Assembly: GCA_029747585.1 (NCBI GenBank)
Contig: JAPEVF010000185.1
Location: forward strand, 1-64,000
Direction: 5' to 3'
From: Pleurotus djamor
Lineage: Eukaryota; Basidiomycota; Agaricomycetes; Agaricales; Pleurotaceae
Length of the DNA: 64,000 nt
Position numbers and translations under genes: made by a program. The notes under the pieces were generated by a model. It saw nothing but the letters and a program-made list of their open reading frames with translations, ran no database searches and was not told the DNA's origin. Shown here piece by piece: positions 36,454 through 47,200 of the stretch; position 1 is the stretch's first letter, and each line of letters starts with the position of its first letter.

Positions 36454-36481
36454 CGTACCGTTGTGGCAATTGCCTCCGGTG
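36454..36481 (-). repeat. Right terminal inverted repeat of the transposon
   Basis: Its complement begins CACCGGAGGCAATTGCCAC. TAT follows immediately and matches the TAT before the left end. Confidence 0.85.
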
Positions 36482-36484
36482 TAT

Positions 36485-37346
36485 GGTGTATTTGCTTCCG
36501 CCCAGGCTGTCGCTGATGGTTTCCAACGGGGGAATGTAATCAGGGCTGGCGGGAAAACTGGCATGTCAGCCCGCTATTCCGCTGTGTTTCAACGGTTCAA
36601 TGGTGCTCCACGCTCGTGCCGCGAGGCAGCTCTGCAATATTCAGTGCTGGACGGACGACTCCATCTTGTCGCGCAATCCCTCGGCTCAACTCTCTCTGAA
36701 AATCTCTCGGTGGACAAGGCCCTCGGCGGACCTCAAGATGGCACCACGGAAGCCTTCATCCGAAGGCAACACGTAGGCTTCTTGACTGAATATCCATGAT
36801 GTTCAGGATCATCTTGGGATTGTTGTGAGTATTATGGCAGCGATCCAAGTTGGAACTTGATAAGATAAGATCGGGATTTGCCGAAGCTCAGCGCCCCCGG
36901 CCGTCACGGTTGTTTTTGAACTTGGAACTTGCCACCAACTCATCCATGGCCAGTCCATGGCGATGATACTCGTCCCTTCCTGCAAGAACGCTAGCTTGAC
37001 GACGCGACCACTCTGTCTCTGAACTATCCTCCACTTTGCTCCGAGAATGGCCCATCCCCTCATCTCGCGTGTCACTTCCGGAGTATGCAGAACGACGTCT
37101 AGACTCTAAAATCTAATACTGATTGGATCTATGCTTCTGGCTATCTATGTTCTAGTAATTACACCAATGCTACACAACAAAACGTCCTGGACGGCGCCTC
37201 ATAGAAGGAAAACTTTCAACTGTGTACTTCAAGACATCCTTGACACCGCCCTCTTGCGAAATTCTTTCAATCCTGTGCCATCACAAATTGTCAGAATGAG
37301 AACCCTGTTACTTGTGGATACGCACGACCACCTACCCAACACTTGT
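36485..37346. other. Intergenic right of the transposon
   Basis: No gene is supported. A plus-strand open stretch through 36540-36800 has no recognisable domain. Confidence 0.35.
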
Positions 37347-37748
37347 TTACTTCTCCGGGACCCTCTTCAATAAAACGGCCACTACGACCACAAGGGTGAT
37401 CATCGTCAAGAGGGCGGCGCTAACCCCAATGACTACCGACACCTGGACGTTCTTCGGCCGTCCGAAGAAGTAGTTGTACTGGCTACCTTCAACGCGGTTG
37501 AACGTCCCCGAGCTATGATTGTTGTTATTCTACATCGGTGAGTTTTGTATTTAGCGGAAGATGGGGAAACACACCTCATCTCCATATTTCCTTGGTTGCT
37601 CGGCATACGGGACAACTGCAGGGTCTATCCTGTGAATCGATATACTGATTTCGGTGTCGAAATCAAGGTGATGCTTGCACAGATGGTCATATGTATATGG
37701 TTTACGATGTCGACTTTCAGTTAAATACTGGCTACGCTGGAGTGGCAT
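37347..37748 (-). CDS. Small single-pass membrane protein, GTxNxVxG motif, copy 6
   Basis: Exon 1 begins MPLQRSQYLTESRHRKPY at 37748 and contains HLDFDTEISISIHRIDP, close to copy 5. A donor follows KYGDE. Exon 2 reads NNNNHSSGTFNRVEGSQYNY, then FFGRPKNVQVS, the helix VVIGVSAALLTMITLVVVVA and LLKRVPEK before the stop at 37347-37349. The protein has about 118 residues. The exon-2 nucleotide sequence is highly similar to copy 5, including the segment around the membrane helix, so the split between 5 and 6 is recent. Confidence 0.68.
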
Positions 37749-37867
37749 TGGAGAATTTCACTGATTTGCAAGCGATATTGGGTGAATCGGTCATTATGGC
37801 TCGGACAAATATTGTCCTAAACGTTTAATAGAGGCTCGAATGACGGCATCGCAGGTCCTCAACGTAA

Positions 37868-37964
37868 GTCCTGTCAATTCCCGTCAGTGTCAAGTCCCGT
37901 CAATGTCACGTCTTGTCAGTGTCATGTCTTGTCAGTGTCATGTCAGAAGTTCATGTCTTGTCAG
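37868..37964. repeat. Short minisatellite, ~16-bp unit
   Basis: Imperfect units of the form GTGTCATGTCTTGTCA are repeated about six times. The array lies upstream of copy 6 on its 5' side. Confidence 0.75.
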
Positions 37965-38451
37965 CCTAATCAGGCCTTCGTCTTCAACTTACGCTCTATG
38001 ATACCGGATTGAGTTTGGCTGGCCTCGAGTTTAAGCGTTCGGACTTGGGGATGGTTCATCCTTGCTGAAAAATCCCACACAGAATCTGAGTGCCGTCTGG
38101 AAGCTCGCCGCTGGAGACGTCTTGTAATATTCTCCTTGCTCCGAAACTTTTACAATCATCCTCATGGTGAGTAACGGAACAAGTGGACTCTCGTGCACAC
38201 GCCCGATGCCCGATGCCTAGGTTTTAAAAGCCTAGGGTACATCACTTCAGTCTCAGTTACTTGGGGAATAGGCTACTCAACCGAAACCCCTCGAATGAAA
38301 GCACACCTCTCAAGTTTGTCTCAAGGTGCAGTTGAAGTTGTTCCAGTCGTCGCTGTGTTTCAACAGTGCTCCGCGAGTTTCTGCCCCGTAGCTGACGCCT
38401 GTTCCGAGTCTGGTTCGATTGCTTTTTTGCCCGTATTCAACGTCCCATATA

Positions 38452-38830
38452 ATGGGACAGCTTCATCAAGTGTATCTTGTCGCAAAGTTCTTGCCCCTCG
38501 GCTCAACACGACCTGTCTATAAATCCCTTGGTGGATGGTGCTATGGAAGGCTGCCTGTGAAGTATACCCGTCGTTTTCTCAATCTTCCAGAAAGACTCTG
38601 CTCGAATTGTTCGGTACTAAGTCCNAAAAAGTTCAAAAATTTTTGATCGGGAGGAGACCCCTCGAGTACCAGACGCTCCTTGTTCTTTTCTACTGTATCT
38701 TCTCGCCTCGGCTTGGACCTGGGATCCCGGGGATGATGTATACCCAGATCATAACGGTGGATTCATAAAGGAAAGCCTCATTGCTACATATGGGGGAGGG
38801 GGAACAGTCCGTAACCGACGCAACCTTCGT
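38452..38830 (+). pseudogene. Exon-1 fragment of the LRR-containing family
   Basis: The ATG at 38452 reads MGQLHQVYLVAKFLPLGS then VYKSLGGWCYGRLPVKYTRR. This matches exon 1 of the genes at 5.4-9.0 kb except for a four-residue gap after SLGG. The frame breaks near 38625 (N in an A-run). Homology resumes in another frame with FLLYLLASAWTWDPGDD and HNGGFIKESLI, up to the position where exon 1 ends in the intact gene. Nothing of exon 2 follows; the FunK1 gene starts from the other side. Confidence 0.65.
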
Positions 38831-38971
38831 TTGAGTATTGGACGCTATGTCAATGGCGAGGAGAGCATGAACAAGCAGGGGGCTTAAAGCCTTGGAGAAA
38901 GGGGAATCGCGCAACACTCGAGGGGAAGGACTCAAATGGTTCGCCCAGGGCAGGCAATCCAGTTGACCCAG

Positions 38972-41614
38972 TCACCGAAAGACTTTTCGGACACATTCCA
39001 TACTGTAGTTTAATTTTAGGACGAATTCTTGACCAAAGCTGAGTTCCTCCCATCCTCCGACGTGGGCTCGAGCTCGAGCAGAGATATCTTCGACATCGTC
39101 GTCTTCATCGTCTTCATCATCTTCGGCGTTTTGACCATGGTTGGGGGTGGCTTCGGCCGTAACATTGACCTGCTTAACGCGTAAGGGGGCTGCACGTGTC
39201 TGTCAATATAGGAAGGACTACGCACCGTGGCACACCGAGCTTTCTTCGATATTGATGTCTAAAACAAGGAGTGAGGGATTTGTGTAGCCCAACGAATNAA
39301 AAAGTGAAAACATACACCCTCATCCCTAGGCTCATTTTTACGCTTCAAGGGGTGATCTTCGAGGCCTTCCGAGAAACTCATAAAAGCAGGTGTACAGAGT
39401 GAGCTTAGGAATTGAGATCCAACATCGAGCCTGTGCGACAATGTCAAGTCAACGGAGTGGCGCATGAAGTCCTTGTCTTCATTCTGGAGAACAAAGTTGA
39501 GAATGAGGCGTTGGAATCCTTCAAGAGCATATTCGGGGTGGTTTCGAGGGTCCTGCTCTGACAGCCACGATCGGTCCGATGCTAACGCACCGGCGATTCC
39601 ATCCACAAGCACAGCAGCGGGGTTGAAAAAAGAATGGAAAGAGCCTCCGTATATTCGACCCGTAATAAAGCTATCTCGGACTTTCCAATTGCCAGTGAAA
39701 GCACTCCAAGTAAAAAGGGCGATGTCTTCGGGTGTCTTGCCCACGGGGTGCGCAGCGATCAGCCAGTAAAACAATACCCNAAAAAACGGATTCGGCGTCA
39801 TGTTCGAGATCATGTCTCCAAGGTTTAGAGGTTTCTTCCTGGGGTAGCTGGGGTAGGGCATGAGAACCAGACGGAGGGAACCTGTCAACTCGAGCCTGGT
39901 GCTTGGCCTGATAGACACTGGGAGCCGTCGGCATTATAGAAATAGCTACCCTTGGGGAAAAGGGGATGGGGCCATTTTTTTCGACAGCACGCGCAGCAAA
40001 TCCTGGGGTTGCCTGTTGGATGCACTCGTCAATGAAGCGCATTGGAAGTGTTGAACCACCCGACCGTTCGATTCTTTCCTTCAGGATTTTCCGTCTCTGT
40101 CTTTCTTCCTAGGATTTCCGAATTGTCGAAGTCGATCAACATAGCCCGGGTTTCATGCGGATGAGGATACTTCCTGCAATGAAGTAAGAGGTATAGTAGA
40201 ATTCTAGAAAAGCGACGATTCAACATACGCAGAGTCCAGCAAGTGTCGGATAAAACATAGACCCTCGTGGTCTGTTGGTATCGGTCCCGGAGGAACCACA
40301 CTCTCCGCGAGGAATAGTATATTGCTGTTGCTAATGTCTCGATGCAAAACACCATGTTTAACGTATAGATACCTCATAACTGCGCGAATGAGCATCGAAT
40401 AAGTGGAAAACGAGGAGACGAACCTTCGAGGATATCATACAGGATCTCCAAAGTATCCAGCAAGGTGGCCGCCATCATGATAGGACGACCATACTCCTTT
40501 AACCCAATGATGTGGTGCGTCCGAACTGGGTTGAGGAAGTCAACCGAATCAAAGAAAAAAAGTACGTGAGGGATGCCAGGAACGTGTCCGTCCCGGCAGA
40601 TATGCTGGTAGATCTCTCGCTCAACGAAACGTCGCGACTTTAGGGTAAGTTGACTTTTGATCACTCGAACCGAAGGGTTGTTGAGGTTGAACAGTACATG
40701 GGTGCGAGTTCTGAAGGGGTTGCTAGCGAAGAGCGGCTTGAAATCCTCATAAGTGGTGTCCTTCACCTTAATGTCGAACTTGACGTCGTGTTCAGTAACT
40801 TTCCTGGTGAATGACGAATCGGCCCAGTTTCCCGGGCGGTAGAGACGATAGAGGAACGCAAAGACCACCTCCGGGATAGAGTCAGAGCCCCAAGGAAGAA
40901 AAAGTGCACGGGTTGTGGTAGAACCTTCGATCGCGACAAGAAACGTGACGCCACGTTTCGAGGTAATGAACGAGAGGGCTGCCGTGCGGTCAGGTCGCGC
41001 CAGAAGCCAGCGGTGAACATAAGAGGCGGCCTTGAGAAAGGGATCTACACGGTCAACCGAAGCGTTCGCGCCAACAAGTTCAGCCCACGGCCAAGAAATA
41101 GATCTCCCCAAGCGACTTTTGAATGCAAGGGTGATATCGGGGCAGCAATCGGTACTGGTGGTATGGTGTGTTGATTTCTTGCATGTCGTATCTTCGGCGA
41201 CTATCAGCTCCTCGTCTCTGAAGCCTAGCACTACCCTTCAGTTCACATTCGCGTAATCGAAAAGCAGCAGCACTCACAGTTTTTCTGAACTAGTCGACAA
41301 GCCTTGTTCAACCTCTTGAAGAATAATTCTAAAGATGTGAAGCGGACAGTTATGTTGGTGGGTTTGGGAGGGATGGGTCCGGCCTCATTCAGCAAGGCAA
41401 GAAGAGTAGCGGCGTTGGCGAGCGGAGAGAAGCTATGTTGATCCATGTGCAATTTAGCGACCTCGTCGCGATTCGGGGCCAGCCTCGGTAGGAGCTGAAC
41501 GTTGAACGTTGAACGTTGAAGCGTTGATCGATATTTCAAGGATGCTTTCGAGGCATCAGACACAGGACTTGATAATCTGTATTGGAGTTGAATTGACGAG
41601 AAAAGAAAGGGCAA
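38972..41614 (-). CDS. FunK1 fungal-type protein kinase, copy 1
   Basis: The FunK1 domain is a divergent eukaryotic-type kinase fold expanded in multicellular fungi. The region in front reads AKLHMDQHSFSPLANAATLL. The domain gives WPWAELVGANASVDRVDPFL, VLFNLNNPSVRVIKSQL, KSRRFVEREIYQHICRDG, VPGIPHVLFFFDS, IIGLKEYGRPIMMAATLLDT, HGVLHRDISNSNILFLAES and MLIDFDNSEILG. The C-lobe has KPWRHDLEHDAESVF, DRSWLSEQDPRNHPEYALEG and FQRLILNFVLQNE. The end is acidic (AEDDEDDEDDD) and stops at 38972. The catalytic loop reads HRDISNSN where copies 2 and 3 have HRDISKGN. An extra N at 39780 breaks VFW; without it the frame agrees with copy 2. The start is uncertain: ATG 41614 or 41446. Confidence 0.78.
41496..41520. 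repeat. 7-bp tandem repeat (TGAACGT)n
   Basis: About three and a half perfect TGAACGT units lie at the 5' end of FunK1 copy 1. The heptamer recurs twice on the other strand near 63745-63760. Confidence 0.7.
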
Positions 41615-41961
41615 GTGTCCTGTCAGTGTTGCTCGTCAATGAGTGATGGGCGCCAATGGTGATACAGGCAAGCGCCGTTACGTCATTGCTCCTAAATCAT
41701 CCCTCTTTCGCCTGAAGTGACGATCAGCTTGGCGAGGAAGGACGGGCAAATGGTGATCAGCGAGGGCATTGTGAGTTCAATGTGAGATGAAGAATGCCCT
41801 CGGCTGACGAAGAAATTAACAATGAGAGACAGTGTATGAATTGAAAGAGAGCAAAACATGACGGTATACGATTGAAACCAAATGCGAACTGAAGAGCTAC
41901 GAAATTGTCCCATGAAAAACGAAAGGTTCGAAGAGAAAAGGGTAGGATATGCAAAGATACA
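41615..41961. other. Divergence/convergence spacer
   Basis: It lies between the 5' end of FunK1 copy 1 and the 3' end of the lectin gene. I see no coding signal. Confidence 0.4.
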
Positions 41962-43166
41962 TTATATGGCCCAAGCCTGGTTGGTGTTGGTGTCCGTGCA
42001 GTCAAACATCTGCAGCTGGTTGCCGTTCTCAATCTTAGCGTTCGTCAAGTCGAGGCACAGCTTGTCAGCGCCGACACGTTGGTAGAATTGAGACTGCTTT
42101 GTGTCGTAATCCCACTTCTGGGACATAGTTCCGGTGCAACCGCGAAGGACGACAAGATCACCGTTCTTGGGCACTGAAGAAAGAGAAGTCAGTGTTGGTA
42201 AAGAAGGCATTTCTGAGTAGACATACTGTCAGAACCAGAGTCGACGCAGAAAGGTTGATTCGCATCGACGACTTCGATCGTTGTTGGGCCATTGTTAGTT
42301 GACCACGATACTGCGGGGGCTGAGCCGGAGCATTGGTTCCTGATTGAGGGTGAGAAAGGGTGAGGTGTCATGGCGAAGAAGGGTACTTACAGTTCCACTG
42401 GTACTCCATCCTTCTTGACGTTGTTGGCAGTGGTAATGCACTTGGTCTTATCTTCTACGAGGTGGAGTTGAGCGGGACGAGAGGAAGTAGTTGCAGAGGG
42501 GGCTGAGGTCGATATCGATGAGGGCGAGGAAATTGAAGACCCTCGCGTCCAAACTTGGTTGGGGTTGTTGTCGGTGCAAGTCCAGGTTTGAGCAAAGTTG
42601 CCGTTGAAAGTCTTTCCTCCTTCCAAATCTAGGCATTTACCTAAGGGTGTAACTGAGCTCGAAGGCTTGTGGCTTATCAGGACTAAATACGAACCTGAGT
42701 TGACTAGGCGATTGTCGTTGGTTCTATCCCAAGACTGAGCTGGTAAACCCTGGTAACATTTCCAAATCTTCATGTGGACGCCATCGGCTGGGTCTTATGG
42801 TGACAGCGTAAGCGGGGGATAAAAGAAAGGAAATAGAAGGCTCACTCTTGCCTGCGTCCAAGCACATATCGGTACCAGCGAGTTGAACCTGCGTAGTCCC
42901 GGCATTGAAAGCCCACAACTGGTTGGGTTTCCCGGTGCAGTCGTCACTGGGGGTATGTTAGTAAGATCATCTCAATAGGAGGATCGGTTGAGCATTTACA
43001 TGTCGACGGGTGAACCGTTTGCGTAGGAGGTGCCCTTGACCCCGAGGCACTTGGCAGTGTTACCATTAGGGTGAAGAACAGATGATTCTGCCCGAGCGTG
43101 GAGGATGGTGAGAGCAGACGCAGAGTAGGTGGATGTGCCGAGGGCGAGGATGAGAGCAGAAATCAT
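41962..43166 (-). CDS. Secreted protein with two ricin-B-type lectin domains
   Basis: Ricin-B (beta-trefoil) domains bind sugars; alone they are lectins or carbohydrate-binding modules. The ATG at 43166 opens a signal peptide (MISALILALGTSTYSASALT). The first trefoil has KCLGVKGTSYANGSPVD, DDCTGKPNQLWAF, DMCLDAG, MKIWKCYQGLPAQSWDR and KCLDLEGGKTFNG, TWTCTDNNPNQVW. A Ser/Thr/Pro linker of about 35 residues follows. The second trefoil has KCITTANNVKKDGVPVEL, NQPFCVDSG, LRGCTGTMSQKWDYD and KLCLDLTNAKIENGNQLQ, ending FDCTDTNTNQAWAI. QxW-type repeats occur in both. No enzymatic or ribosome-inactivating chain is present. Six introns or so are inferred; the first joins PVD to DDCTG. Confidence 0.85.
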
Positions 43167-43187
43167 GATGTCGACAATTAGCGAAGG

Positions 43188-43233
43188 TCGGTGTAGATGT
43201 CGGTGTCGGTGTCGGTATCGGTGTCGGTGTCGA
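43188..43233. repeat. GTCGGT hexanucleotide microsatellite
   Basis: Imperfect (GTCGGT)n units lie just upstream of the lectin start codon, in its probable 5' leader. Confidence 0.75.
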
Positions 43234-44227
43234 ATAGCTATGGGGAAGTAGGAAGGCAGGAGGTGAAGACTTGGACACCGTTTCCTCATCGAAAAGACGA
43301 AGTATTTATACCCCAGAGACTTCGACTCCTATACCAACCCATTGCTGTTAGACATGTCAACTTGTCAAGCGGCCGGGCTTGTCAACATACCTCCCGCCTC
43401 GCATGTCGTCATAGATAGACTATAGGAGGTGTTTATTCCGCACTTTGGGGCGTCGCTTGTCTTCTTTGGGCAGTACAGTCGGTAGTTGGTAGGCGCGTCA
43501 GTGCTTCCGCTTTGCGGGTCGGGTGGGTATGTCAGAGTCACTGCCTTGGATGGCGGACTCAGCGGAAAGAAAAATTGGGTCGCAGCAGGCGGGCATCGGT
43601 GCACAAGCTGCCTTCTGTATAGATATGGTATCTTCGAGGCTTTTGCGGTGGTTAAGCTCTAAGGTGCGTCAGTGAATAGGTAGTACGAACGGTATGAGAA
43701 TGTCACTCACGCTGTGAGAATGGGTCTAACATCTGTGTTACTCCACGCACGCCTTTTGTCGTTCAAGGCAAGTTCACAGACATCGTCGTCGTCGTGGGAC
43801 AGCCTTCTAAGGGTCGCCATCTGGCCCAAACAATGACGTCACGCGTCATAACGCGTCCCACTCGGAATAATATTGTGGAAATAAATAGAGTAGTTCGTAG
43901 ATTCAGACACAGCTTGACGGGGAGCTTGCCACTAGAACAGTCTATAGTTGTCCTCAACAAGCGATGTAAGTGATGAAACAAATGGCTCGAACACTAGCAG
44001 AACCTGCAAGATATCACGACGCGTCCATGTCACCTAATTCAAGCGTGGCAGAAAAAGTTCAAATCGTTCACCGTCAAACTCAGCCCGACAATGACTATCT
44101 TGGTATTGGAGCTTAGCCGTCTAGAATCGAACCTGGAGTTTTATGTAGCCCTATGAGCTTGCTGTGAGCAGCGTCAATTATGTATAGCATGTCATGTAAA
44201 GCATGTACTCTAGTCAAGCATCCTAGT
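43234..44227. other. Intergenic between lectin and FAP1-like genes
   Basis: It holds the lectin promoter and the 3' flank of the FAP1-like gene. No gene or RNA is supported; minus-strand ORFs at 43365-43604 and 43763-43981 have no recognisable domain. Confidence 0.4.
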
Positions 44228-47200
44228 TTATACGTCCGCGTCGTCCTCCCAGTCATCAGGAACGGGGGTACCAGGCTCGGCTGCTGCATCACCAGTCGCA
44301 ATGGTGTTAGACTGAGTCGGTAGAACAGGGGTAGCCGACCGCGAATGGTGGGCTGAGAGCGGAAGGGTCAAAGGGCTGGCTCCTCGGGGAGTTGAAGCTG
44401 ATACCATCGGTATCAAGTTCGACGTCGTCGAGACAGTCGTGGCAGCAGCTGTTGTCGACGCGTTCGTTCGAGGCGGTGCAGCACCCCAAGCTCTTGGAGG
44501 AGTTGACACGCCCGGTTTGTGTCCGGTCGTCAAAGCAGATGCAGAAGGTGACGTCGTGGTGCCAGTGCGCCAGGAGGGGGAGGAAGATCTTAAATTGACG
44601 TCCGCCAATTTACCCGATGAGCCATAAGGAGAGTGAGTAGGCCTTAGAGATGCCATATGAGAAGAGAGGGTGGGTGTGGGTAAGCGGGTATCAAGTCTAC
44701 GCAGAAGTTGCACGCTATGAACGAAGAAAGATTGAGTCACGGAAGTGTTTGGAGGAGGAATAATTTACCTTCTATGTGGTTCTTGGTCAACCATCTGGGT
44801 ATCTAACCGATAAACCGTAGCAAGCTGTTATAACCATTGTAAGTAAGCACCAGGGAATGACAGGTACAACACTTCAACTCACATCGTGAACGAACTTCCG
44901 CCTTTCCATGGGCATATGTGGTAAAACCTGAGTCCTCTTTTCTCCATTGACGAAGCTGAAAAGACGACCAACGCCACGGTCAGAACCATTTCGAATTTAT
45001 TAGAGTTCAAACGCTACTCACTCAGAGAACGCTTTCTCTACTAACGCCAAAAATTTGGGATCAGACCTCGCGAACGAAACAAGTTCATCTGAATACGAAG
45101 CGGTCGCAGCCTTTGCGTGAGGATTAATACCTAAAGCATCCGCAAGTCGGGCGTTGCGTTTAGCAATAGCGCAATCGTTATTGCATTTGGGTGTGTTATG
45201 TCGTGGTTGGTTGGTCGAATCGACACTCCGTCCACAATGAACAGCTTGCTTGATACGGCCGCAAGGACACGTGACCGTGATCAGCGCGTCACAAGGCTCA
45301 GTTTCGGGGCATGCAGAGGGTGCGTGGCATGGAAGAGTGCAAGGGTGGCTATCGGGTAGGCTGTTGTCGTCGATGTGAGTGAGTGTATGGACGAAGGAAA
45401 AGGGATATTACCATGTCTTTCTGGCCTTCCCACAGCGAGCTGTACAATCACCACACGTCCCAGGATGGCATTGACGGTCGCAATGATGGAAGCCGCAATT
45501 CATCAATCTATGATTTGCAGTCATGATCAGAAAAGATATGTCTCAACAAAACAAACTGACTTGAAATAACTTACTTTCCACAGACACCGCCACAACGAAC
45601 CTTGTCCGTTGCAGTCGAGCATCGAACATTCGGAACGAGTTTCTTCCCGCAGGCACACATCTTGCTAACCAGATGAGGGCATGGAGGACATCCCGCCGCC
45701 TCTCCTCCTTCCTCTCCATCGATACCCTCGCTCCGATCTTCCACCCGACCATGACACGAATGCGCCACCTTGGGATGTCCACACGGAGGCGGTGGCCTCG
45801 AACAAGGGAATGGGCATCTTAACACAGTCCCGCACTGGATGGGCGGATCCAGGACCGTCCTACCACAGTAACATATCATCTCCTCGAACGTGCTCCTTAA
45901 ACAAGGTGGACAGGCTCCTCGATGATCGCGGGCTTCGCAGGTATGATTACCACACGAAAGCATCTTTCCACAGACAAGATCACATTCGTGCAATCCACCA
46001 ATGGATGAAAGGTCTAATTCCACGTCGCCTTGTTGTTTTCGACGGTTCTTGCCTTTACCAGCTCCGCTTGTAGCGAATCCAGCGAGGGGACAGCAGCTTC
46101 GACGACACTGGTGGCGACCACAAGCGCGTAAGGCACCACAGGGTTTCTCGCAAAGTACTTCGAGTTCGGTGTGCGTGAGGGGATCGTAGAGCTTCGAACA
46201 TTGAATTTCTTTGCGTGTCGAACCGCACCGGCAAGATCGTTGGATTAGGACCTCGCAGGGGGGACACTCGCCGAGATGACAGGATGCTTGACAGGGATGA
46301 GAACAGGATGGACTGGGTTTGAGGCAGGGGGATGTGCAAGTAGGGATGGGTTGAGCGCAGGAGGTACGAGGTAATGTTAGAGTTCGGAAGCGAGAAGAAA
46401 GGTAAGTGGTTGCTGATGCGCTTGTCAGTTCAATCTTCCCGCATGGACAATGCGTAAAGACACTGGGGTCGAAAGGGCATACTTCGGGGACAGAAGAATC
46501 TAGGTGTTCGGCGTGACATTGTCGTTCGCATGAATGTGCACCGCAGGCATAAGCATGCTTGCACATCGAACCACAGCTATACCGCTCCGTCTGATCTTCG
46601 CCACAAGTTTCCTCCCGAGATTCCTGTCCGCACCAGCACTTCTTGGTGATACGGACGTCACAAGGAGGACAAGGTCCTGCATGACAGCCCCGATCACATG
46701 CATGCTTGCCGCATTTCAACTCCTTGCCACAAGTTTGTCCGCAAGAACGAATATCCGAGGTGTTGGGCGCTGAGAGAAGTTGTCTGCATTTGAAGACCAT
46801 TTCGTCTTTACCACAATGGCAACGCATGCGTAATGTGACTTGACATGGAGGGCAAGGACCTGGATGACACGCCAGAGGGCACGGATGGTCGCAGGCTGGT
46901 TGATCGCCATCTGAGGTGGGGATGTTCAACGCGCTTCGAGGTCGTGAGCATGGATTTCCACATGAATGTGGGGTCGCGAGTCTGGTCAGTGGCGGAGAAG
47001 CCATTGTACCACAGAAACACCTATGGTTTTGCCAACCATTGTCAGTAATCTGCGCACGAAAACTGAGCATGTGGAGATGCACACCAGTAACTCGTCGGCA
47101 CCACCTCCCTCCGCTTCTGACATCCTGGACACCGCCATTCTCCCAGCTTGTCCGTCTCTCCTCTCGCAACATACGCCGCTTCCACTTCCTTGACTGATTT

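Larger units (their letters stand above)
31342..36481. mobile_element. Complete CACTA/Plavaka-like DNA transposon (5140 bp)
   Basis: The termini are inverted repeats starting CACCGG: 31342-31369 and the complement of 36454-36481 match over 28 bp with two mismatches. The subterminal zones carry several GCGGTACG / CGTACCGC units. The element is flanked by the trinucleotide TAT (31339-31341 and 36482-36484). CAC-type termini and a 3-bp target duplication fit the CACTA superfamily. It carries two convergent genes, a tnp2/Plavaka-type transposase (+) and a second protein (-). It lies between small membrane-protein copies 5 and 6. Confidence 0.85.

Noticed and set aside
37868..37964. CRISPR-like array
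   Set aside because: Units are directly adjacent without unique spacers, and the genome is eukaryotic. It is a minisatellite.
41962..43166. Ricin-type toxin
   Set aside because: Only lectin (B-chain type) domains are present; there is no ribosome-inactivating chain or other enzyme domain.
44115..44150. tRNA-like GGTTCGATTC box on the minus strand
   Set aside because: The T-arm does not pair well and no acceptor or anticodon stem can be drawn around it.
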